Notes: generated from the letters alone by a model not told the origin. DNA of 38,922 bases from DAOTWP01 sp034435675 (GCA_034435675.1 DAOTWP010000144.1:1-38922); one strand, 5' to 3'. Positions 24,090 to 31,802 are shown, counted from the first letter of the stretch. Program-made: numbers and translations.

Positions 24090-25394
24090 TTATTCGCCGG
24101 ATGTGCTGCTAACCGCGGGGGCGTCGCGCAGGCTGATGTTGGCAACGCCGCGCACATAACGCCCGCCGCGTTCATCCCCAGGCACGACCAGCCGCAGCCC
24201 GCCGAGGTCATCACTGATGGGCGTTCCATTTTCGTCATATGCCAGCAAAACCGGTTTGTCCCCAAATTCCGGGTCTATCTCTGCGAGCGCAACCACTGCC
24301 TGATAGCCGTCGCTGCCGGTCACGACCAGCAGCATGCTCAACCGATCATTACGCACATTGGCGTTATAGTTGGGCTGCGCCGCGCTGAGCAAATCCCACA
24401 GCAGCACGCCCGTATACGTGGCGCTGATGGTGTCTTCGCCGCTGAGATATGTCACCTCCAGCGTGTGTGGGGTGAAGTCAGTGCGCAACTGCTCGGCGCT
24501 CAGAGTCAGAGGATTGAGTACCTGCCCATCCAGCGTGAATAGCCCGGCGGCGGGCAGTGTGACGGTGGCGGGCAGCGTGGGGATGCGCACGGAAATGAAG
24601 CCCCAGCCTTCCAGAATGTCCTGCCCGGCGTCTGACAGTACCAGACTGATGAACTCGGCAGCGAGGTCCGGGACAGCGCTGTCACTGGTTGTGGCAAGCG
24701 GGTAGGTGGCAATTGTGTTGACCGCATCGGGAATGGGCAACACCAGCACATCAGCGGCGATATCCGGTGTGACATCCGACTGGTAGACAATGCCCGCATC
24801 TGCTTCGCCAAGCGCCACTTTCGCCGCAACCTGCCGCACGTTGTCTTCTTCAGAAACGATATTGCCCAGCACGGCTTCGCGGTAGCTTTCCCCATAGCCG
24901 GGGTCGGCTGCCAGCCCTGCCAGCATGGTGTCGGTGTAGTCGCGCACCGGCACGCCGGGGGCAGCCACCACCAGCGCCACGCCCGGCAATGCCAGATCAC
25001 GCAGACTTTGAATACTCGCCGGGTTATCTGCGGGTACAATCAGCACCAGGCGGTTGCGGGCGAAGATCAGCGGGGCGCTGCCGATACGCCCTGCTTCCTG
25101 TGCGACATGCATCTGCGTACTATTGGCGCTGGCAAACACATCTGCCGGCGCGCCCTCACTGAGTTGGGTTGCCAGCGTGGAGGAGCCGCCAAAATTGAAT
25201 AACACTTCAATGCCGGAGTGCTGCGCCTCAAATGCTGTGCCGATTTCCTCAAAGGCATTGGTCAGCGATGCTGCTGCAAACACCAGCAGGGTTTGCCCCT
25301 GCGCCTGCAAGGGCAGCGCCTGCGAGGGCAGCAGCGACAGTGCCATCCAGAGAATCATCATCAGCAAGCCTGTTAGTCGTGCTCTCAAACGCAT
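24090..25394 (-). CDS. modA: ModA-like molybdate-binding protein fused to a molybdopterin-oxidoreductase-like domain
   Basis: This exported protein starts with a signal peptide (about residues 1-32, basic then hydrophobic, ending QALPLQAQG). Residues about 33-280 match ModA: LLVFAAASLTNAFEEIG, FNFGGSSTLATQLSEGAPADVFASA and ALGEADAGIVYQSD. Residues about 285-425 are a second domain with YTGVLLWDLLSAAQ, VVTGSDGYQAVVALAEID and GGLRLVVPGDERGGRYVRGVANISL. This resembles the oxidoreductase molybdopterin-binding (sulfite-oxidase-like) fold. The protein has no cysteine, so the usual Mo-ligating Cys is missing. GGAGG precedes the ATG. The usual ModA is about 250 residues, so this is an unusual fusion. 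Confidence 0.85.
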   Translation of the reverse strand: MRLRARLTGLLMMILWMALSLLPSQALPLQAQGQTLLVFAAASLTNAFEEIGTAFEAQHSGIEVLFNFGGSSTLATQLSEGAPADVFASANSTQMHVAQEAGRIGSAPLIFARNRLVLIVPADNPASIQSLRDLALPGVALVVAAPGVPVRDYTDTMLAGLAADPGYGESYREAVLGNIVSEEDNVRQVAAKVALGEADAGIVYQSDVTPDIAADVLVLPIPDAVNTIATYPLATTSDSAVPDLAAEFISLVLSDAGQDILEGWGFISVRIPTLPATVTLPAAGLFTLDGQVLNPLTLSAEQLRTDFTPHTLEVTYLSGEDTISATYTGVLLWDLLSAAQPNYNANVRNDRLSMLLVVTGSDGYQAVVALAEIDPEFGDKPVLLAYDENGTPISDDLGGLRLVVPGDERGGRYVRGVANISLRDAPAVSSTSGE

Positions 25395-25425
25395 GTTGTA
25401 TTACCTCCATGCTCTAATAATAGAA

Positions 25426-25443
25426 TCCGCATTGACTCCGCAT
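25426..25443. promoter_or_regulatory. Direct repeats upstream of modA
   Basis: Two copies of TCCGCAT (25426-25432, 25437-25443) are 11 bases apart, one helical turn, about 32 bases before the modA start. The upstream copy is also part of a CCGC-TTAT-GCGG palindrome (25438-25449), and a TATTAT -10-like element lies alongside. They may be a regulator site; no ModE-type site was recognised. Confidence 0.35.
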
Positions 25444-25525
25444 AAGCGGTCTGGCACTCAGGACGAAGCAGGCTTTGCCCCAAAACACCTGGCACACCAA
25501 CAAGGTTAAGTTGACTGCTCAGATA

Positions 25526-25599
25526 CAGCCCTCACCCCCTCAGTCCCCCGCTCCCGAACGCCGCTTTGCGGCTGGGCGAGGGGGCGGGGGTGAGGGCTG
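25526..25599. repeat. 74-bp REP-like palindromic element
   Basis: A long imperfect inverted repeat begins CAGCCCTCACCCCC and ends GGGGGTGAGGGCTG (14 bp perfect at the outer end). The inner arms are C-rich and G-rich with mismatches, around a central CGCCGC-TTTGCGGC tip. It lies between modA and the PadR gene. Elements with CCCTCACCCCC arms are commonly dispersed in bacterial genomes, so other copies are likely. It could also act as a transcription barrier between the units. Confidence 0.6.
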
Positions 25600-25701
25600 G
25601 ACAAGGGCATCGGGTGTCATTCCCTTCTTGTCGGACACCTAGCAATGATGGAAATGGTTTAATCAGATTGCATTGATGCCGCTTAGCAATAGAGTGCGGC
25701 T

Positions 25702-26220
25702 TTAGCGCTGCATCCCAACCGTGTCAATCCAGTGAATGATTGCCTCTAGCTGGGCTATCACCAATGCCACCGCCAGCCGGTCAATACCTTGGCTTGTATG
25801 CGCCAGTTCCGTCCTGAGTTCAGCGAGGTGCTGCATGCACATGGTTTTCTGCTGCCCCACAATGGGCGCTGCATCCAGCCCCAGCAGGCGGGCAATATAC
25901 AGTCGGCTGAGAAACTCCACGCGCACGCGCCGCACACTGGCGGACGGCGACGAGTCGTAGAGCCACGCATGCAGCCTTTCTGCCCCTGCTGGCGTCAGAT
26001 GGTATTCGGTGCGCGGGGGAGCGTTGTCCGTTTCGATCTGCATTCCGGCAATCATGCCTTGCTGTTCGAGTCGTTTCAGGACGGCATAAAGCTGACTGGT
26101 ACTCAACTTCCAGACATGCCCCAGCCGGTCATCACGCCGGAAATGCTCCAGAAGCTGATACCCATGCTGCGGCGCTGTTTGGAGCAACCCCAATAGTGTC
26201 TCATCAGGTGTCAGGTACAT
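25702..26220 (-). CDS. PadR-family transcriptional regulator
   Basis: The 172-residue product has an N-terminal winged helix: MYLTPDETLLGLLQTAPQHGYQLLEHF, then LSTSQLYAVLKRLEQQGMI and the wing (PPRTEYHLTPAGAERLHAWL), with a helical C-terminal dimerisation part. PadR proteins usually repress detoxification or efflux genes. A longer version to 26307 is less likely, because the family N-terminus begins at MYLTPDE. No Shine-Dalgarno is visible and the -10 element ends seven bases before the ATG, so the mRNA may be leaderless. It is divergent from a response regulator. Confidence 0.85.
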   Translation of the reverse strand: MYLTPDETLLGLLQTAPQHGYQLLEHFRRDDRLGHVWKLSTSQLYAVLKRLEQQGMIAGMQIETDNAPPRTEYHLTPAGAERLHAWLYDSSPSASVRRVRVEFLSRLYIARLLGLDAAPIVGQQKTMCMQHLAELRTELAHTSQGIDRLAVALVIAQLEAIIHWIDTVGMQR

Positions 26221-26225
26221 AAGGG

Positions 26226-26255
26226 CTATTCTATCATGGAATAGGTATTCGGCAA
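26226..26255 (-). promoter_or_regulatory. padR promoter overlapped by inverted repeats
   Basis: Minus-strand TTGCCG and TAGAAT are separated by 16 bases (26228-26255). The region carries interlocked repeats: CTATTC-N7-GAATAG at 26226-26244, and GAATA-GG-TATTC at 26239-26250. The -10 lies within the first repeat. The likely interpretation is an autoregulatory operator; this is inference. Confidence 0.5.
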
Positions 26256-26304
26256 CTACCTGCCCAACACACGGTCCACATTTGCAATCTTGAAAGCGAA
26301 ATTT

Positions 26305-26324
26305 CATAGTATTTCCACACTATG
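26305..26324. promoter_or_regulatory. PadR-like inverted repeat over a promoter of the response-regulator gene
   Basis: CATAGT-N8-ACTATG has the eight-base spacing typical of PadR sites (ATGT-N8-ACAT class). Its left half doubles as the -10 (CATAGT) of a plus-strand promoter whose -35 is TTGCAA at 26282-26287 with 17-base spacing. A protein bound here would block transcription of the gene starting at 26410. Confidence 0.45.
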
Positions 26325-26409
26325 CAGCCCTGGTTTCGGATAGAATCATTACAGGAGCCTGTCTACAAGCAAGCGCTGCCGAACATAACGTTTACGAAAG
26401 GACTGTCGT

Positions 26410-26826
26410 TTGAACACTGCTGCCAGCCATACTCCACCCTTGATATTGCTTGTGGAAGATGAACTGCTGAATCAGGAAATGATGCAGGCGCTTCTGGAAC
26501 TGGAAGGCTACCGGGTGCTCGTTGCCGCACGGGGCGACGAAGCGCTGCGGCTCGTTGAACACCAAAAACCCGCGTTGATTCTACTGGACGCACGTATGCC
26601 AGGGATGAGCGGATACGAGGTCTGCGAGATTCTTAAGACGCAATCCGACACACGACATATTCCAATTGTGATGCTTACGGCGCTGGAAAGTGAAGAAGAC
26701 CGTCAGGCGGCAATCGAGGCGGGGGTTGACTATTTTATGACCAAATCCGTCGATCACCAGGTGCTGCTCAGCCGCATTCGCACCCTGCTGGAAATGCAGG
26801 ATACGTCCGGCACAGCGAACGGGTAA
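26410..26826 (+). CDS. Single-domain response regulator (CheY-like)
   Basis: The 138-residue product is only a receiver domain. It has acidic residues E16/D17, phospho-acceptor D60 in LILLDARMPGMSG, T90 and K112, with GVDYFMTKSVD and a C-terminal helix. No output domain is present, so it must act through protein contacts or phosphorelay. The start codon is TTG with AAAGGA six bases upstream. No histidine kinase gene is nearby. It is divergent from the PadR gene. Confidence 0.9.
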   Translation: MNTAASHTPPLILLVEDELLNQEMMQALLELEGYRVLVAARGDEALRLVEHQKPALILLDARMPGMSGYEVCEILKTQSDTRHIPIVMLTALESEEDRQAAIEAGVDYFMTKSVDHQVLLSRIRTLLEMQDTSGTANG

Positions 26827-26916
26827 AACCTGACGTTTGCCCTCCGTACAGGCAATACGGGCAGGCGCGCGGTAGCAATTTCGCCGCCTTGCTGTTACAA
26901 CTGACCGCATAGGTCG

Positions 26917-27561
26917 GTGAACGATGCGGCAGCCATGAGAGCCAGAAACAGCCCGCCAGCCTGGATCGTGTTTGTGGTCGGCATTGCGCTGGTCTTTGGC
27001 GCGTATTATGTCTGGACGGGATTGCAGAATTTTGTGCGCACGGGTGGGCAGGGCGTGGTTGAGGCGACTGAGCGCGCGGTGGTGGTCAGCACCGCGACGG
27101 CAGAACGGCGCATTCAGGAAACAGGCGGGCAGCTTGCCACCGCACGCCCCTCGTTTACGCCTATCCCGCCCTGCGAGGAATTTGTGGTGGTGGTGGCAAA
27201 CGCTAATGTACGGATTGCTCCCAGTACGGATGCTGCCGTGATTACCGCTTACAATGAAGGCACGGTCGTTTGTGTTAAAGGGCGTGCCAGTGCAGGCAGC
27301 GCATGGTATCTGGTGGATTTACGCCCGGAAACCCGCCTCATTGAAGAAGCCTATATGCGTGACGATGTGATTGTGCCGGTCAACCCGACGCCCACTCCGA
27401 CAAGCACCTTTACGCCAGCGCCCAGCGTCACCCCCGCCCCAACCCTGACACCATCACCGACCTCGCCGCCGCCGCCGACGATGACCCCCAACCCGCAGGC
27501 AACGCTGACGCCGCCACCGACTCCAATGCCCACCATGACCACCGCATTCCAGAGTGCCTGA
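26917..27561 (+). CDS. Membrane-anchored SH3-like domain protein with Thr-Pro-rich tail
   Basis: The 214-residue product has one transmembrane helix near the N-terminus (about residues 15-36, WIVFVVGIALVFGAYYVW), then a bacterial SH3-type region. That region includes VVVVANANVRIAPSTDAAVITAYNEGTVVCVKGRASAGSAWYLVD. The last 65 residues or so are low-complexity Thr-Pro repeats (PTPTPTSTFTPAPSVTP). The topology suggests an outward-facing, cell-wall- or surface-associated protein; SH3b domains often bind peptidoglycan. The start is GTG with AGG upstream; an ATG seven codons later is possible. Function is not otherwise known. Confidence 0.8.
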   Translation: MNDAAAMRARNSPPAWIVFVVGIALVFGAYYVWTGLQNFVRTGGQGVVEATERAVVVSTATAERRIQETGGQLATARPSFTPIPPCEEFVVVVANANVRIAPSTDAAVITAYNEGTVVCVKGRASAGSAWYLVDLRPETRLIEEAYMRDDVIVPVNPTPTPTSTFTPAPSVTPAPTLTPSPTSPPPPTMTPNPQATLTPPPTPMPTMTTAFQSA

Positions 27562-27625
27562 CGCCGCCAGCGCAGACCGTCAGCCCTGACGTGCGGGCTA
27601 ACCTGGCAGGCAGCGAACGCTTGAC

Positions 27626-28873
27626 TCAGTCCCCTGCCCCTTCTGGAACTTGCTGTGGAACGCGGCGCCGCGCGGCAAGCCCAAACCAGTGTTCCTGAAG
27701 CAGCGCCCCTGCCCCAAAACGCGCCAAACCACCGAGCAGCATGACGATGATCAGCGAAACGCCGTGCTCTGCCAGCGCGCTGCCCAGCATGGGTCCGATG
27801 AAGGTTGCCAGAAACACAACCTGATGAAAGGCGATGTTATAGCGAATGTCGTGCGCTGGCGTGCGCTGCGCAAAATAGCCGAATACCCCAATGGTGACCA
27901 TCGTCCACGCGCCCCAGATCAGCGCGGCAGGAATCAGTGTAATCCACAGGTTTGGCGCGACTGCCAGCAGCAGCGTGCCCACGCCGATGATCAACATGCC
28001 GATTGCGGTAACATTGCGTGTGCCCAACCGCTGAATCAACAGGTTGCTGTATGCCGCTGCAAGGACGCCTGCCAGCAGTTCGACAACGCCGTACAGTGCC
28101 ATGAAGCCCTCTTCTGCGCCGAGCGTGTGCTGAAGGTGCAGCGGCGTGACAGCAAATACCGAGTAAAACCCGATGTAGGTCACCAGCAGCACAAACGCCA
28201 CGCCCAGAAATTCACGCGAACGCCAGATACGTATCGGAGGCTGTGCTGTGTCCGGCGTTTCGACAGGGGTCAGCGCCTGTACCTTGAGCACATGCCACTG
28301 GCTGACCATGGCGAAAATGAAGGAGACAAGGAACATGATCTGGTAGTTATAAGGAAATGGCACCAGCATGAGCAGCCCGCCGAATGCCAGCGCGCCAGCC
28401 CCTGTGGTGATGTTCATCCAGACAGTACGCCGTGCCAGCAGGCGGGTCAGGTCTTTTTCGCTGACAGCCTCACGCAGCATTAGCACGAACACCGACGCCG
28501 CAATACCCTGTGGCAGCGCGGGCAGTGTGACGGCGGCAATCAGCCATAGGGGACGCAGCTCCGCAGGGAAGAAAGGTGCCAGCGCAGGCAGCAGGAAGAT
28601 GAAGCGAAACCCCAGCGAGGGCAGCAAAATCGCCTGTGTGGAATTGTCAAAACGACGACGCCACCACCCACTCAAGCCATTGGCAAACAACAGCACAATT
28701 GCCGGCAGAGATGTCAGCCAGCCGATTTCCATGGGAGTCGCGCCCATGCGGATCGCGTAAATCTGCATGAAGCGTGAGGAGGCTGCCAGCGCCACCCCGA
28801 ACCAGGCAATATCCATAATGAAATGGTGGAAATTGGCTCTTTCCACTGCGCTTTGGTTGAAAGCATGTTGCAT
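27626..28873 (-). CDS. Major facilitator superfamily transporter
   Basis: The 415-residue product has about twelve hydrophobic segments in two halves. The N-terminal part begins with a short polar stretch and ASSRFMQIYAIRMGATPMEIGWLTSLPAI, a typical MFS TM1-TM2 region, followed by the basic loop RRRFDNSTQ. The central cytoplasmic loop is about residues 195-220. The substrate cannot be named. Its Shine-Dalgarno (AGGAG) lies inside a short hairpin, and a 12-bp perfect palindrome is upstream. It is divergent from fhs and convergent with the SH3 gene. Confidence 0.85.
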   Translation of the reverse strand: MQHAFNQSAVERANFHHFIMDIAWFGVALAASSRFMQIYAIRMGATPMEIGWLTSLPAIVLLFANGLSGWWRRRFDNSTQAILLPSLGFRFIFLLPALAPFFPAELRPLWLIAAVTLPALPQGIAASVFVLMLREAVSEKDLTRLLARRTVWMNITTGAGALAFGGLLMLVPFPYNYQIMFLVSFIFAMVSQWHVLKVQALTPVETPDTAQPPIRIWRSREFLGVAFVLLVTYIGFYSVFAVTPLHLQHTLGAEEGFMALYGVVELLAGVLAAAYSNLLIQRLGTRNVTAIGMLIIGVGTLLLAVAPNLWITLIPAALIWGAWTMVTIGVFGYFAQRTPAHDIRYNIAFHQVVFLATFIGPMLGSALAEHGVSLIIVMLLGGLARFGAGALLQEHWFGLAARRRVPQQVPEGAGD

Positions 28874-29334
28874 AAAGTGTCACCACTCCTGAGTGGATAA
28901 CCAACGCCCGGCTAGATACTTGTGCACAAGCACACCTGACGCGCGGTGGCGGCTTCAGCTTGTCGACTTGCAGCCCCGTACATGTGAAACCGCGTGGAGG
29001 TAGGTTGTGTTTCCCACCGCATATCGTACACCTGATTTGTTTTGGCATGCAGACCAAGCAGACCATGTTTTCTTAATGCTTTCGGGACGCGCACGTCGGT
29101 GCGGAAAGACGCAGCCTTTGCGTAGGGCAGGCGTTGGTTTGGCTGCGGTCGCGGCGCCGCGTTGGTACGGCGGTGGTAACGTCCTTCCTTAATTTTTTGC
29201 CCACTCATCACAGGGCAAATCTGCCACATTCTGTTAGACTCAGGTGAAGATTCATTTGCCGCTCACCGCGCAGCAGCGGGCAGCACCCGGACAATGCGCA
29301 GTGCTTATTTTCGAAAAATTGGAAGGAATGTCTC
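28874..29334. other. 461-base divergent intergenic region between MFS gene and fhs
   Basis: No gene is supported. It holds the MFS-side palindromes and a stem-rich block at about 29101-29190: ACGCA/TGCGT, GCAGCC/GGCTGC, and the self-complementary CGCGGCGCCGCG. It also has an inverted repeat TTTGCCC-N10-GGGCAAA at 29196-29219 and the GGAAGG Shine-Dalgarno of fhs. A long structured leader for fhs is possible, but no known riboswitch was recognised. Confidence 0.5.
28883..28930 (-). promoter_or_regulatory. Hairpin over the Shine-Dalgarno and palindrome upstream of the MFS gene
   Basis: CCACTC-CT-GAGTGG (28883-28896) sequesters the AGGAG Shine-Dalgarno of the MFS gene in a 6-bp hairpin. CTTGTGCACAAG (28919-28930) is a perfect 12-bp palindrome about 50 bases before the start, a plausible operator. 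No convincing promoter hexamers were recognised here. Confidence 0.45.
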
Positions 29335-31035
29335 ATGCTTTCTGACCTCGCAATTGCCCAGCAGGCGACCCTCAAACACGTTCATGAGATTGCGGAACTG
29401 ATGGGTTTAACACCAGAGGACCTTGATCTCTATGGCAGCCCCTACGTTGCCAAGCTGCGTATGGATGTGCTGGACAAACTGAAAGACCGCCCGAATGGAC
29501 GTTATATTGATGTGACTGCTATCACCCCTACCCCACTGGGCGAAGGCAAAACGACTGCCACTGTTGGTCTGGGGCAGGCAATGAAGCACATTGGCAAGCG
29601 TTCAGTGATCACCCTGCGCCAACCGTCACAGGGTCCGACCTTTGGCATCAAAGGCGGCGCGGCAGGCGGTGGCTATTCACAGGTGGTGCCAATGGAAACC
29701 TTCAACCTGCATCTGACCGGGGACATTCATGCGGTGACTGCTGCCAACAACCTGCTGGCAGCGATGATTGACAACAAGCTGATGCGCGGCAATCCGCTGA
29801 ATATTGATACCGACAGCATCACCTGGAAGCGCGTAATGGATGTCAATGACCGCGCCCTGCGCGACATCATCGTGGGCTTGGGCGGCAAAACGGAAGGCGG
29901 TGTCATTCGCCAGACCGGGTTTGACATCGCCGTTGCCAGCGAAGTGATGGCGATTTTGGCGCTGACGACTTCATTAAAGGACATGCGCGAACGCTTCGGG
30001 CGGATCGTCATTGGCTTCACCAACGACAAGAAGCCCGTAACTGCCGAGGATATTGGCGCGGCAGGCGCAATGACCGTGCTGATGAAAGAGGCGCTGCGTC
30101 CCAACCTGATGCAGACACTGGAAAACACCCCGGCAATTGTCCATGCGGGTCCGTTCGCCAACATCGCCCACGGCAACAGCAGTATTCTGGGCGACCTGAT
30201 CGCCATCAAATGCGGCGATTACCTGATTACCGAGTCTGGTTTCGGGGCAGACATCGGCGCGGAGAAGTTCTTCAATATCAAATGCCGCTACAGCGGGCTG
30301 AAACCGGATGCCGCCGTGCTGGTGGTGACCGTGCGGGCGCTCAAGGCACACAGCGGGCGCTACCGCATTGTGGCGGGCAAAGATCTGCCGCCGCAGCTCC
30401 TGGAACTCAATGTCGCGGATGTGGAAGCGGGCGCGGCGAACCTGATTAAACACATTGAGAATGTGAAACAGCATGGCGTTACCCCGGTGGTCTGCATCAA
30501 TGCCTTTGCCACCGACCACCCGGAAGAACTGGACGCAATCAAGCGCATTTCGCAGCAAGCAGGCGCGCTGGGCGCTGCCGTGTCGCGGCATCATGCGGAA
30601 GGCGGCGCAGGCGCGATTGAGCTGGCGGAAATGGTTGTGCAGGCAGCCGCAGAGCCGAGCGAATTCAAGTTCCTGTATGACGTTGACCTGCCGATCAAGG
30701 CGAAGATTGAGGCAATCGCCACGAAGATTTACGGCGCGAAGGATGTCGCCTTTGAGCCGCTGGCAGAACGCCAGATTCGTGACTACGAGGCAAGCGGCTA
30801 TGGCAACCTGCCGATCTGCATGGCGAAAACGCACCTGAGCCTGAGCCATGACCCGAATCTCAAAGGGGCGCCAACGGGCTTTACGCTGCCCATCCGCGAA
30901 GTGCGCGCGAGTGTCGGCGCAGGCTTCATCTACCCGCTGTGCGGCGAGATGCGCACCATGCCGGGCTTGTCCGCTAGCCCTGCCGCCGAGCGCGTGGACA
31001 TTGACGAAGACGGCAGCGTGGTTGGGCTGTTCTAA
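29335..31035 (+). CDS. fhs: Formate-tetrahydrofolate ligase
   Basis: This enzyme makes 10-formyl-tetrahydrofolate from formate, THF and ATP, feeding one-carbon metabolism and purine synthesis. The 566-residue product has the nucleotide loop PTPLGEGKTT (about residues 65-74), RQPSQGPTFGIKGGAAGGGYSQVVPMETFNLHLTGD, the HAGPFANIAHGNSS signature, and C-terminal GFTLPIREVRASVGAGFIYPLCGEMRTMPGL. It is full length. ATG with GGAAGG eight bases upstream. It does not lie beside other folate or Wood-Ljungdahl genes in this window. Confidence 0.97.
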   Translation: MLSDLAIAQQATLKHVHEIAELMGLTPEDLDLYGSPYVAKLRMDVLDKLKDRPNGRYIDVTAITPTPLGEGKTTATVGLGQAMKHIGKRSVITLRQPSQGPTFGIKGGAAGGGYSQVVPMETFNLHLTGDIHAVTAANNLLAAMIDNKLMRGNPLNIDTDSITWKRVMDVNDRALRDIIVGLGGKTEGGVIRQTGFDIAVASEVMAILALTTSLKDMRERFGRIVIGFTNDKKPVTAEDIGAAGAMTVLMKEALRPNLMQTLENTPAIVHAGPFANIAHGNSSILGDLIAIKCGDYLITESGFGADIGAEKFFNIKCRYSGLKPDAAVLVVTVRALKAHSGRYRIVAGKDLPPQLLELNVADVEAGAANLIKHIENVKQHGVTPVVCINAFATDHPEELDAIKRISQQAGALGAAVSRHHAEGGAGAIELAEMVVQAAAEPSEFKFLYDVDLPIKAKIEAIATKIYGAKDVAFEPLAERQIRDYEASGYGNLPICMAKTHLSLSHDPNLKGAPTGFTLPIREVRASVGAGFIYPLCGEMRTMPGLSASPAAERVDIDEDGSVVGLF

Positions 31036-31128
31036 CACGGCGCAGCCCCGTAAACCATGACCGGGACAGCAGTGGTGGATGGCTCAGCAAGCCCCACTAC
31101 CTCAGTCTATTACCGGTTCGCCCACTAC

Positions 31129-31182
31129 TCGCATACTACTACCACTACCACACCCCTAGGGTGGTAGTGGTAGTAGTAGCGA
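31129..31182. repeat. Long trinucleotide-patterned hairpin after fhs
   Basis: An 18-bp perfect inverted repeat (TACTACTACCACTACCAC with its complement at 31161-31178) surrounds a nine-base loop containing CCTAGG. With one bulged base it extends a further four pairs (TCGC/GCGA). The arms are built of TAC/CAC triplets. No U-run follows on either strand. It lies about 95 bases after the fhs stop, between two plus-strand genes. Confidence 0.65.
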
Positions 31183-31233
31183 AGGGGTCGGCTGTGAAGG
31201 CAGGAATTCGGCAGCTTCTCCTCGAATGCAGAC

Positions 31234-31262
31234 TGGTCAGCGCCAGCAGCAGCAGGTATAGT
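31234..31262 (+). promoter_or_regulatory. Possible promoter of the tyrosine phosphatase gene
   Basis: TGGTCA and TATAGT are separated by 17 bases, ending about 43 bases before the ATG at 31306. A GCATA-N5-TATGC repeat lies between the -10 and the gene. The -35 match is moderate (four of six). Confidence 0.4.
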
Positions 31263-31305
31263 CATTTGCATAGTCCATATGCGGAAATCATGCTTCGAGG
31301 TTGCG

Positions 31306-31791
31306 ATGATTAACGTGTTGTTCGTTTGCCTGGGGAACATCTGCCGTTCACCGATGGCAGAAGCGGTCTTTGCGGAGATGGTCAAGGGAGCCGGACTTGC
31401 CGACAAGATACGCATTGACTCCGCCGGGACGGGAAGCTGGCATGTTGGCGAACGCGCGCACTCCGGTACGCTGCGGGTGCTGCGCGAGCATAATATTGAC
31501 TACCAAGGGCGTGCGCGCCAGTTCACCCCGCAGGACTTCACCCGCTTCGACTATATCCTGACAATGGACAAGGAAAATCTGCGCGACGTCATGCGTATGA
31601 TGCCCACCGGACCGGAAATGGACAGCGTCGAAGTCGAGCTGTTCCTCAGTTATGCCAATGTAGTGGAAACCCTGTCTGTGGATGAAGTCCCCGATCCGTA
31701 CTACAACCGCAAGTTCGATCAGGTTTACGAACTGGTCAAGAAGGGTGCAGCCGCGCTGCTGGCGCATATTCGCAGCACCCACGACCTGTAA
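31306..31791 (+). CDS. Low-molecular-weight protein tyrosine phosphatase
   Basis: The 161-residue product has the phosphate loop CLGNICRSP (Cys8, Arg14) near its start, the acid DPYY motif (Asp130), and the typical SAGTGSWHVGERAHSGTLRVLREHNI and DYILTMDKENLRDV segments. It removes phosphate from tyrosine or from arginine residues. Tyrosine specificity is usual, but some relatives are arginine phosphatases (loop CxGNTCRS, Thr where this has Ile). The start at 31306 has GAGG upstream and gives the normal N-terminus; a longer form to 31279 is rejected. Confidence 0.93.
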   Translation: MINVLFVCLGNICRSPMAEAVFAEMVKGAGLADKIRIDSAGTGSWHVGERAHSGTLRVLREHNIDYQGRARQFTPQDFTRFDYILTMDKENLRDVMRMMPTGPEMDSVEVELFLSYANVVETLSVDEVPDPYYNRKFDQVYELVKKGAAALLAHIRSTHDL

Positions 31792-31802
31792 TCACTGCTG
31801 TG

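Noticed and set aside
29196..29230. A c-di-GMP-type riboswitch suggested by CACAGGGCAAA upstream of fhs
   Set aside because: Only this short segment fits; the tetraloop-receptor region and GGGACGCAAAGCC-type core expected next are absent.
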